64,000 bases of DNA from Semisulcospira habei (lineage: Eukaryota > Mollusca > Gastropoda > Semisulcospiridae). A program made the translations under genes and the position numbers. A model generated the notes under the pieces. It saw nothing but the letters and a program-made list of their open reading frames with translations. It was not told where the DNA came from and did not search any database. Below are positions 34,501 to 46,500 of this stretch, piece by piece (the stretch's first letter is position 1; every line of letters starts with the position of its first letter). The stretch lies in contig BTPG01000003.1 of the NCBI GenBank assembly GCA_036245525.1, positions 136,559,582 through 136,623,581 on the forward strand. The letters are read 5' to 3'.

Positions 34501-37500
34501 CCATACTACAACTCAAAGTTTCTCATACACAGCGTCTCTCGCAATAAACTGCGTATCTCTACAACTGACAAAGCAAGACAATGTACTCACGGGCTTTCCC
34601 AGTGCCCTCCTTATATACACTATCAAAATCTAGAATCTTCTACGGAAATCATGAACTCAAATAACCAGAACGAAACACGCAGCCGAAGCTCATTAACATA
34701 AACTTTCCAGAAACAATACTATAACGGGCTACAAAAACACGGCTGCTTACTTCAGCTCTAAATTCTAGCGTATAATAAAGATAATAAAGACACATAAAAG
34801 TATGGTATCCCTATCACCTGGTAGCTCAAAAAGGTACGAGAACATTCCCAAAACAATAAGGGCTGCTCAATACACGCGCACAGGAAAACAAAAGTAGCGA
34901 AAATGTTGCGATGTCAACCGACGTGACACTTACGAGGCCACTAGACAGTGCGACCTTTCTACAACGCACCGGACTAAACACAACAAAACGAAATCGGCTC
35001 TACTCATGGACAAAAGAAAAACTTAATAAAAAAAACACGTGAAACGTAACCGTGAAAGCTCAAATAAACATCGGATCGTTACCTACGAATAACACATGTA
35101 CGCTCTCACAGGATAACACAACCACAATCGTAACAGTGCCATGATGACAACCAAAACGTAAACATGGGTTAAAAACAACCTGACAAGAATTTCTGAGAAA
35201 CAAAACAAAATGACCTAATAATGTGCCAAATGAGAACCCATTTGCGTCAGTCATAAGTGACTCTTTTTTCACTCTCACACATTTGCTTTGACAAAAGGAG
35301 CATTGTGATATTCAGATTATGACTTTGTCTACATTGGTAACTCAGTGTAAAAATAAAGACGGGACTTGAAAACAAGGTCAGCAAACTTCTAAAGTGAACT
35401 TTTTCACATCAGTATGTAACTAGTGACAAAAGACGATAGGCAACAAAAGCTGACTCGTCACGTATCACAAGTAACATGCAATACCCAACAAACCTGGATC
35501 AAACAAAATATGTTTAACTCATTGGAACAGATACATTAGGCAACACTTATGCAAATTAACACACAAGTTTCAGTGCAGATGTGAACAAAACAATTATGAG
35601 CAGAGATGACATAGTAATGTCACTTGTGACTCATTTGAACAGTGACAGAAAAGTTAGTGTTTGTTGTCACAGGGAACACAGTGTGTCTCAACTTGCTGGA
35701 TTTTTTTCAAAAAATATTACAATTCTCTTTCAGCTGTTATCTAAAGAATACTCACGGTAGCAGAAAACTTGGCGAGAAATGACAGCAGTAGCACCATCAC
35801 CACAACAAAACAAAAAAAAAGGCACAAATTGAATTTGCTCTGAATTTTATTTTATGATTAAATAGGTGTTTTTTTTTTGGTGTATATTCCAATGGCAGGC
35901 CAATGAAGACCGCAAGATGCAGTCTGGAAGTACCTTGTAAGTAAACACTGTCTTACAATGATAATGTGGAATAAATTTCAGCAAACCATGATAACTGTAA
36001 AAACAGCCAATTGTCACCAAAGGTAGCGATAACCACACAAAAATATCGTTTTCTTTGTCGAGCTTCATCAGTGGCCAGCTGCACTGGTAGGGCCTTGACT
36101 AAGGCTGCTGGTTCCCAAGAAGTATCTGGACTGGAAGGCCAAGTGTACAGCTCCCCATCCTGCTTCATAAAGCTGAAATGTACCAGTCCCAACATGTCAT
36201 CAGTCACTTTCACTATCGAAGCAGACAGAACAAAAATATATACTGGATATTACAGTGAAACTCTTTTGAGCAGCCCTTCTCATAACAACTCACCGGTCAT
36301 GAAAGACCATCATTCAGGTGACTTTAGCCACCTGAACGATGGTCTTGAATGATGAGAGACACCATGTGTCCTTCGCAATACTCAAGACGGTCCAGTTGTC
36401 TTTTCAAACCCCTTTCTTTTCTTCATTCACTCAAAAGAGGTCACACTGTATTCTTTGAAAATGTAATAAATGTAATGCATGGACGACAGTGCGAAAACTT
36501 GAAATGACTGAAAATGGTCCATGGACTAACCATGACCCATGATTCATGGCATGCAAGAGACATTTATTCTCATGAGCCCCTGCGAAATCAGGGGCTCATG
36601 AAAATGTATGCCTCAAGCAGATGGAACAGGCTAGCTGAAGGACCGTTCTGTCTGAACCCAAAACCTGAAATATGGATTTTTCTCTAAAATGTATTTTTTT
36701 TTTCAAAAAATACTTACTGATGACATTACTACTAGGAAGCTTTGCTTAGCATACCAATTTTAGCCCCCAAAACTCGTTGTGTCCCTCACAACAGGGGAGG
36801 CAACTACTCTACGGTGTCGTTACCAGGACACCCTGAGTAGCCTCCCGTGCTTCCCTATCCGGTGGTGCACTCACCCTTTCCCGTCAGTCTCTGAGCCTTA
36901 GCTCTACTGCGGCAAGCGGGGTAGGAGGGAGGGACCTCTGAGTAATGTCATCGGTAAGTATTTTTCGAAAAAATACATTTTAGAGAAAAATCCATTTATT
37001 ATCTCAAAATCATTACCGATGACATTACTACTAGGAAGAATGGTGAATAGGAGGAGGGTGCCGCAATCTCGGTACACCTTTCCCACGCCCGAGTGATCCG
37101 CTCGTCAACTATCGAGGCCCGTCCCTACGCACCACTCCCAACAATTTTAGCTAGGCGTTAACCATGGTGCCTGTGGCGCCGGGAGGGAGTGCTGTGCCGC
37201 CGAGATGTCCCCCATTAGGGCCAGTTAGTTGCGCTGGCAGGATAGGTCTCAGAGGGACAGGCGGGCGAAGGTAGACTCGGCCCGACACCCCACGCCGTCC
37301 CAAGGTCCTTCACTGTGCAGTTGCGGCCAAGGCAATGCTCGCAGTCACTGCTATGACATCGTGTGCTCAGGCGCGCATCGTCTTGGCCTGCTCTGGGGAG
37401 AGCTCTTTGTACGCCGATCGGATGAGCCAGGCAGGGATCGTCTGTGCCGCACTGTCTCATCTGCCCGGAGCCAAGGGCAGGAATAGGCATCAGCGCCCTA

Positions 37501-40500
37501 GTCCTAGTGGCTTAGTTCTGCGCAGGTGCGGACAGACGGTCAATACTTCGGCGCGGCCGCTGGGAGGCGGTACTTGGCCAGCACGTAGGGTCGCTGAGGC
37601 ATTGCATCGAGCGATCGGCCCTGAGTTGGAGACAGGAAGGACGCCCGGAGAAGGTGTGTATCTCGCGTACCTGAGAGGCTAAGCAAGGGCGAGCAGGAAG
37701 CAGATCTTCTTGATTAGGTCTCCAAGTCGATCAAAGTGCGCCATCTGATCCGAGAGGTCTTGCATGTACCAGGTTCCTGCCCTGCCAGGAATTTGGTAAG
37801 AGCGTGCCACCATTGCCAGGTAACCTTGGCTGGTGATGGGGCCTGGGTCTGCTTGGGGCATAACCACCGAAGAATTTGGCCCTTTGGGGGTTAGTCAGGC
37901 CCGCGGGGCGAGTTGTTCTGCTGCGCACCAGCCCTGGAGTATCCGCCACCTCCACATATACGTTACGGGTAGAGTTCATCCGCGCCGCTGTGATCGTCTC
38001 CTCTGCTGCACCCGAGAAGCCTCTGGGTGCGAGGGCCTGCCTGACCATCTCCAAGCGCGCAGCCGCGGTCGTTCCTTGTGCGCTTCTTTTCCTTACTTGA
38101 AACAGTTGCTCCCGGGCTGCTTGAGCATTGAGCATGGTGCTTCAGCCAGGGGGGTCCATAGAACGGCTCAGGAGGTCTGTGGTCCAGCTCCTGGTCCAGC
38201 CAAATTAGACCCCGAGGATCAGTATCATGTAGCTTCTGGAGTACCCTGGTACCCGCACTGCAGGCGGGAATGCGTAAGCATGGAATCCGTCCCACAGATT
38301 CGCAAGGGAGGGGGCGACTGGAAGGAGATCCTCCAGTCCTCCATAACCATCGCCAAACCATGGTTCGACCTGTAAAAGCTGTGGCTCCCCTGTGGAGGGC
38401 TAGCCTCCCACCGATCGGTGCCTCTGGGAGCTGACTCCTTGCCGACTGCCAAGTCGGTCCCAAGGTAGGGTGCCCCCGCGCGGCGCCTGGCGCCGCTGTG
38501 CCTTCACCGAAACTGGGAGAGCGTGGCATCGTCCCAGCAGATCGTCCCGTCACATCAGGTCGCTGTTGGTGGACACCGCCCCGAGAGGTCCCTGGAGGTC
38601 TCCCGCCACACGACCAAGCGTGCCAGGGTAGCTGTCCTGTCCAAGCCTCGTGTCAGCGTCCATGGCTGCGGGGTACCTCCGCCTGCATCAGCGCCTCCTA
38701 GCCAACCGCTGAAGGGACACCGGAAACGCCTGGGAGTGAGCTCCAACCACTGCTGGTGCAAGATGACACCATCCTCTCTGGTCTGCGAAGAAGCCGTGGT
38801 CTCCAAAGCCTGCCTCTGCTAGATCCCGGGAGCTTGCCGGATGAGGGAGCGACTTGAAGTGCTTTGGGCCGCTGTGGTGCGTCAACCATCACCAAGGCCT
38901 TCCTCTCAGGGGCGGAGACGGAAGGCAGTAGTCCAGAGTGAGGCATGACATGTGGACGAGCGGCGAGTCTGCGTCGACCGTGGGGTTGGAGAGCGCCAAC
39001 CGTCCGCCAGGTGTCTGTCGTCTATGCCCGACGCTGCCACCGAGTCCTCCGAGTGTAGACTGAGCGCCTCCTCGCCATCCGCTGCTGCCCGTGACGAGGG
39101 AGATTCTGCCAGTCTGTGTGCCGACCGAAGCGTAGCCCCCAGGGGGAGTCTGTTCCTGTGAATTGTCGTGGACCGCTGGCGAGGGCTAGGCCAGTGCCGA
39201 AGGGAGGCTGCTTCCGTCCTGCGGCTGCTATCCCAGTGGTCCCGGCGCCGATGTCAAGACCGTCAAGTCCTCAAGGAAGATCAGTCCCCACCGGTTAGGC
39301 CGGAAGATCAGCTGCTCCTGGAGGGCGCCTCGGAGGTCCGGTGCCATGAAGAGCTCCACTGCTGCGTCATGCCCAAACTTGTCCGCCGGTCCAGCGAGGA
39401 GGAGCGGGAAATGTAGACGTTACTGGCGTGGGGTATATGTAGTCCTGTCCTTGTCTGCTGCGGTCGCTCTCATGAACGTGTAAACTTCATCCCCGTGTGG
39501 CGTGTGGATCAAGTCCGCTGGGTGTCCCTCTCACCGCTCCTAGCGCAGGGTGGTGTTTGCTCCGGGGTCTGCCCTCAACAAGGAACCACATCTCGTCGGC
39601 TGTAATACTGACCAAGCTTGCTCCCTCTCTGTGGCGGGCTTCGGTCTCGGTGTTTGTGGACTGCCCTGTCAGGGGGTGGTGCTTTGGGGGCGCGACCTCG
39701 ACGAGGAAATATGTCTCGTCGGCTGTAATGACAGACCGAGCTTCCTTCCTACCCGTGGTGGGTTTCGGACTCGGTAGTTTGCGCTGACTGAAAACCATCT
39801 CTGGCCCATGGCTCCGTTCTCAGTCTCTGGCCCCCGAAGTCTTTGTTCATGGCCTGTCCATCGGCGGCTTAGTTTCCTATCCCACTCTGAGAGGTGCACC
39901 GTTGGTGCAGTCCTGTCCAGGCGCTCGTCCGGCCTATGGCAAGGAGGCGCTGTCGCCTTAGAGGGGTGGTCCCCCACTTCTGCTGCCTGGGCTCTTTGTT
40001 TTCTTGGAGGGCGTGTGAGTGGCCCAACATTTCCTCGCGGGGGAAGCGAGCTCTCAATGCCTGTATCTCCGTGGGGGGCGAACCCGGTCATGGTATATCC
40101 CTGGCCGAAAAGGTGGGTTAGAGCTCTTGGTGCTAGACGGGATGGCAAGTCTCGTCAGCTGCTATAAGGCTCTTAAATACCGCTTTAGGCGGAGCAGCTC
40201 TGTCTGAGGCACCAGTGGGTGCAGCAGGTCCCTTTTTGCGCCGATAAGCTCACGATGTCTGAGGTGGCCCTCCTCTGCAAAACTTCACGGCTGCGGTCAC
40301 TGCGGGGTTGCGTGCCAGTCTCTCAGTCCAGTAAACGCCCAAAGCTGCAACCATCTTTCTCCTGTCACGTCGTGCATTAGATGCCAGTCCAACTGGAGGT
40401 GCAGCCTGAGCAGGGTAGGCTGACATCGTGCGCACTACTAGGCCACTAGAGCGCCACACCTGGTGCGGGTCCGAATTGAGTACTGTAACATAAGACAGAC

Positions 40501-43500
40501 AAAGGACGGCGTGAGTGCGCGGAGCCTCCTTACGAGGGTCCGAACTCCCGGTCAGTCGCATACATAGTCTCTGGTCAATGCCGCCACCTGGTAAATCGCT
40601 GGCTGAGGCAGTAACCGAAGCTTTACCTTGTCATGTCCGAGACCCAGTAATCCACAGAGGCCAACCACCAAGTAAATCCTCAGAAACTGAAGGTAATCCA
40701 AGCACCCAACACCACACAGGTAGTAGCACACATCCAACATAATTCCAACGTAAGTCGAGTTCACAAAAGGTAATCCCACCATACACAGTCGAAGCACGCA
40801 AGGTGCACATGACTGGTTAGGTGTAGCTAAGCATAGAGACCGACGGGAAAGGGTGAGTGCGCCACCGGATAGGGAAGCACAGGAGGCTACTCGGAGTGTT
40901 CTGGTAATGACACCCCAGAGTAGTTGCCTCCCTGTTGTGAGGGACACAAGTTTTTGGGGCTAAAATTGGTATGCTAAGCAAAGCTTCCTAGTAGTAATGT
41001 CATTGGTAATGATTTTGAGAAAATAATCAGCTTTCTGCAATGTACAAAAAGCTGAATCAGTCTACAGGACCGAACACTATCACCCATGGTAATGCAAATA
41101 AATCCCTTACACGACAGCTGGTTATATACCACCTGTCAAGTACAGTGGAGTCCAGTTAACACGAACTCGCTTTACACGAATTTCCGGTTAACACGAACCG
41201 TTTTTGCGTTCCCGGCCGACGGCCATCTTATTCTGTATTAAAATTTCACTGATAACACGAAATGCTTAACAGGAAATTTCGCTTTACACGAAGCTGGTTT
41301 CGGTTCCCAACCAGGGCAATTTCACTATTATTCACCTGTTTAACAGGAACACAGATTCCATTCACCGAAAACCAATTCACGTGTCGCTCTCACGCTGTAG
41401 TACACGACAGATCAGAGCGAACTCTAGTCCGTGATTGGCTGAATAGCCTTCGGCTGTTGTAATCTGTCTTCTCATTGGCTAGCGTTTCTGAACTGTATTC
41501 ATGTTGTTTGCATCATTCGTGTACCAACACAACCCTTTTACCGATGCGGGATTGTAGTTCTGCCTGTGTTGCTTTTACCTGATGGATTGTAACTTACTCT
41601 GGATTTTACCTGATGTATTTTACATTAAATACATGAGCTGTACACGTTTCCTTGTGTTTTCCTAGCGAGCTGAAGGTATGCATATAAAGTACGATAATGT
41701 GCACTTTTAACCTCGTACTCATTCATGCACACATCTCTTACACATTTTCTCCTTGAGGGCCGTGATTAATTTGAGGCCATATTGGTTAACACGAAATACA
41801 TTTAACACGAAGTGATTTTCCGTGTCCCCAGAAATTCGTGTTAAGCGGACTCCACTGTATTTGTGAGTGCAGTCTGACAGTTGACTAACCACTGGAAAGC
41901 AGCACTAATATTGTACTCTGTTACTGTGTTAGCCCTGTTCACTGTGATTCTGTTTTGTCTGGCACTGTTCTTTTCATAGTGAACCATTATCCTATGCATT
42001 TCATTACAGTACTCAAAAACCAGATCGGTGAGGCTAGCGCTGGCAGAATTGGACACATACCAAGGGGAATTACTCAGACAAACAGTTAGACATTGAATTG
42101 ATTAAGAATCAAACTTGCCTTGTTTAGTAGCTTATAATGGAAAGATCATGAAAGGTGTGGCACCACTCTACAGCACTGCACCTTCCAGGATCTTAATAGT
42201 TAAACAAAATCACCCACCTGGCAATGGTAGGTCTTACTATCAGTCCACTGCACCTTGTAATACTCATCAATGCTGCTGAAACTGAAAATTTAAGTCAGAT
42301 GTAATGCTAAAAAACTTCTTTTTTTGTGCACAAAAAGAGAGATCAGAAAAATAATTCCTGGCAATGGTAGGTCTTGCCATCAGTCCACTGCACCTTGTAG
42401 CACTCAACGCTGCTGAAACTGAAAATTTAAGTCAGATATAATGTTTAAAAACTTATTTTTTTTGCACAAAAAGAGCGATCAAAAAAATAATTCCAGTGTA
42501 TCTTGTGGGTCAGATGATTTATAGAATCGTGTTTCTTGTGACCAGGGACACAACTGAAATTTGTGTCACATGTCCAATTTGTTACTTGTGACAGAATTTT
42601 GTAGTGTGACGCTGAAAAAGAACTTACCACTGTGCAACTCTGCCATGATCTTCCTGGGAAAAAGCAATGTGGGTGTGTGCTGCTGTCTTTCCGGATTGCA
42701 AAGATGCAGATTTGGTGCAATGAAAGCCCATTATTTTTTTTCACTGCTTCGACGTTTTCCACGTGACTAATTTATTAAACCACAACTTTGGCACACTCGA
42801 AACCAGGTCAAAATTAATCAACATGACCTGTTTTCATCGAGACTGATTCATTTTTCTCTCTTCTTATTAAATCATTTGTTTCGTGCCAATCCCATTTTTG
42901 AGCTCGGCAGCAGTTCTGGTAATGTGCACATCAATTTTGACACCACATGTAACGAGTGATAGACAATCTTTATGTACACTGCAGCAGCATAAAACGTCCC
43001 AAGAGAGTCAGGCAGGCATTGCAGTATTAACAAATGATTCTTTTTTATCATTCTCGCTCATGTTTAGATATCAGAAGTGAGTTGTATGCCGACAGTTGTA
43101 CTGAGAAGTGAGCTACCCAAGCGAAAAGCTTTTTTCAAGTCCATTTTACGCTCGATTCCGCCACAAGAAAGAGTAAAAAAGATTGTTCATCATCCATTTA
43201 GGTATGAAAACCACTTTTGTTTTTCTCATCAAACATTTTTACATTGATATCAAGACACTTGTTTGTTAGATATCGGTCATATACTGTGAATCACCGACAA
43301 CATAATTAACATGACACAGAAAATAGTTTTTGTTTTTGTTTACCTGTGGCAGAATTGGCATCATCCTGACAAGCATACTGCAGCACAAGGATGCAGTTCT
43401 GCTTCTGAGGGTTTGAATCCTCGTTCCCCCCACATCCATGCTGATTGGTCCACTCTACCCTCAAGATGCTCTGGCCAGTCGCATCACTTTGAAAATATTT

Positions 43501-46500
43501 CTAGAACATGCATAAATAAAAACGCATGTGCATCTGTTTTTGTTAATTGTATACCATTACCAGGCTGGTTTGCGTGTCAAGTACAAATGAGTGAGCAAAT
43601 GATACATGCCAGAAAACTAAAGTATACTGACAAGCAAAAGAAATGTGACATAGTTGCAATCAATGGATACACTTTAGTGTTTCCAATGATTGCAATGATT
43701 CTGCATTTGTTTTGTTCATCAATATATATACATATCACTTCCCACATTGCGCCAAATGTGGGCACCGTCTTCTGAAGGGTACATATTCAGTTTAGGAGAA
43801 ACATCTAACATGAAAGCTACCCTTGAACTATCATGCTAAATCCATATCTTGTAGTATCAGGGCTGACTAGGCGAAATTGCAAAGCGGAAAACAGTTAACC
43901 CATTAAGCGCTGACGCACTACAGCAGGAGGTGGGTTGACCATGATAATTAAAGGGTAGTACCAGATTAGCTTGGCGCCTGTTGGCACCAAGCTAATCTGG
44001 CACTGCCCTTGAATTATCATGGTCAATCCATCTCCTGCAACAGGTGCATAGTTGTTAGATGATGCCTCCAAAATTTGGGAAATATGTGCGTCAGACTGAA
44101 TGAGTTAACAGTTAACTCCCTTACTGTGAGTAAACACAGACTGTGGTTTTGGAAACACTGTAAATTCAACAACAAAGATCCCAAGTCATCAAAGAAATAT
44201 GGATGTAAAATGGGGTCAGCAAGAGGCATAGATCCACATGAGCCCCTGCAACTGTGAGGGCTCATGAGGATCTAAGTCTCTTGCATTTGGTTGTTTGCTG
44301 GCAGTGTTCCAGCAGTCAAGGGGGTAAAAATGTCGCATCATTAACTCTTACCAGTTCGCTCTATTTGAGGCCAGTGAACAAAATGACTTTTACCCTCACA
44401 CATGACCAAGCAAAAATGCTGCTGAAAGCTCTTCTAGTGGTCAAAAGTTGGCTTATTATACATCATATTAAAGTGCATTGAGTCAGCTTTCAGTCAGGAT
44501 AAGTAAAAAGTCTGTACTTAACGTAGTTTAGAAGTTGTTGTTTATTTAGCGACGAAGAAAAAATGGTGTCCGGTTTCCAAAAACAGTTTTCACGAAAGTC
44601 ACTAAGAAGAAATTTTTTTTGTTTCTTGCCCCTTTGTTTAAAATGTGAATCCAGTGTGTGGACAAATCATTTCTACACATTTTTGTGAAGTTTCAAGAAA
44701 ATGTGTTTGAATTTCTAAGAGTTACGCAACATAATCTACACCGGTCAAGAGCAGGAAAAGTGGGCGTGTCAACACCTGGCATGACTGAGACAACAAACAT
44801 GTGCTTCTCTGAAAATCTCTGACTTGCTGAAAATATCACTGAGGCAATACATAGCAAGTAATAAAACTTGTTTATGTACTTCATAAAGTTTCACGATTCT
44901 GAACCAGACAATAGGTAAACAAAGACTCACATGGATAGCACATGGTCAAACCAAAATAGGAAGTGTCACAATGACCTGCGATGGTTTTCTTTCGTTTTTT
45001 CCACATCGCTGGTGCTGGAATCATGTTCAGTGGCCTGGTTGCTGGAAGATTCCCCTTCAGTGAGATACTCTTCACTTTCGGACTCAGATGAACTCATTTT
45101 GACGGAATATTCTCAGAGAGAAATCGCAAGCAGTGAAAATAACGCAGTAGGGAAAGCAAGATGGTGGACGTAGTGACTCGATCGATAACAAAGGTCACGA
45201 ACAAACTCAAAATTAATATTTTTTTCATTCTATCATATGAAAGTGACTTTCTAATGTCAATAAGTTATTACAATAATACTGAGAGTAAAAATTAATTGGT
45301 TTTAATTCAGTAAACAGGATGGAATTTTCCATGGGCATGGCTTCGTATATATACATACGATGGCCAAGGGAGCGAACTGGTAAGAGTTAATGACGGAGCT
45401 CACCATTTTGTACTGTTTAGCTTCATCTTCTCCTGCTGTTGTGTTGTCCAGGTCACCCACGTTATAACCTCCACGGTTGTTGTTCTGAAACACCATAATG
45501 AATGTGAAAACAGGCCAGCCTTAGTATTACGTGCTCCAGTATATAATGGCACAGGACTCTGACTCCCATGAGGACGCCGGGTAAACAAAATGTTCTTGGG
45601 CTGATCTCTTCCATAGCTGGTCTGCAGCCGGGTGTGCATGGGCTAGCTAAGGCCGATGTCGGCCGGAGTTACCAAGCGTTTCTTCTTCACAAGTCTATAT
45701 ATACTAATGGTCAAAACTTAAGGGCCACCCCACTTTTTTGTGTCATTGTTTATCGTCGCAAGTACACTAATAAAATACAATGTTCTTTCGATCGAAATGG
45801 GTTAAAAGTTGACCTTGGACAGTACGGGGAACAATAGACAACACTTCATCAATTTCCACGAACGTGTCAAATACATGTGAAACATCGTCAGTTTGTGTGA
45901 AAAGCTGTGCGATATTGGCAAGCGTACCAAAGGCAGGCAGGTGGAAAAACTCTGTAAAGTCGTGATGCATGTGCTAAAGGGGTCAGTTGTGAACACTGAG
46001 CACTTCTGTTTGGCTACAAATACCGGTACAGAAGGGGCATAATTGTCACTTTCCTAACCATGCCACCACAACGAAGCCTAACGCCAGTAGTAATAAATGA
46101 AAAGAAAAATGGAGACTGCCAGTGCCAATATTTTAGGAAGGTTACAAAGTAAAGTAGGTAAAGGCACTGTCAGGGGAGAGAAGTGTGCATGATCGACCAG
46201 TGATCATAGATCTACTGTGGCCAAAGCACAAAAAAAAAGACAGGAAAGAGGGGGTGCGCTAAGAAAGTGACTGGAAGCAATGCATATGGAAGCCCCCCCC
46301 CCCCCCCCCCCCCCCCCCGAAGGGGGGGCGTATCACATATCCCACTGTTCCAGCTGCTTTGGCCACAGTAAATCTATGATCACTGGTCGATCATGCACAC
46401 TTCTCTCCCCTGACAGTGCCTTTACCTACTTTACTTTGTAACCTTCCTAACGCCAGTAGATTTAAAGCCAGGCGCTAAAATGGCTGCAGGATGGAATTTC

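Larger units (their letters stand above)
29676..35135 (-). mobile_element. Ty3/gypsy LTR retrotransposon, RT-RNase H missing, INT placed before RT
   Basis: Two 865-bp LTRs (TGTTACG ... CGTAACA) are flanked by the 5-bp target duplication GTGCC (29,671-29,675 and 35,136-35,140). Internal coding on the minus strand is gag (34,188-33,475), zinc knuckle plus protease (33,542-32,637) and integrase (32,567-30,980), followed by only the first ~90 residues of an RT region. The 5' LTR is the right-hand one; a primer-binding-site-like TGGCGACCCCGACG follows it after three T, and a purine tract (AAGAGGGGGGTAA) precedes the left LTR. Several frame breaks and the missing RT/RH make it non-autonomous. Confidence 0.85.

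Noticed and set aside
41841..42056. 71-codon minus-strand ORF
   Set aside because: It runs into the terminal repeat of the pogo/Tigger-like MITE and has no splice context that links to gene A.
42218..42421. Extra exon(s) of gene A
   Set aside because: Exon 3 (phase 1 out) joins exon 4 (phase 1 in) in frame and with family-consistent protein, leaving no place for these pieces.
45568..45837. 89-codon plus-strand ORF
   Set aside because: It crosses the left end of the Tc1 element and has no recognisable product.
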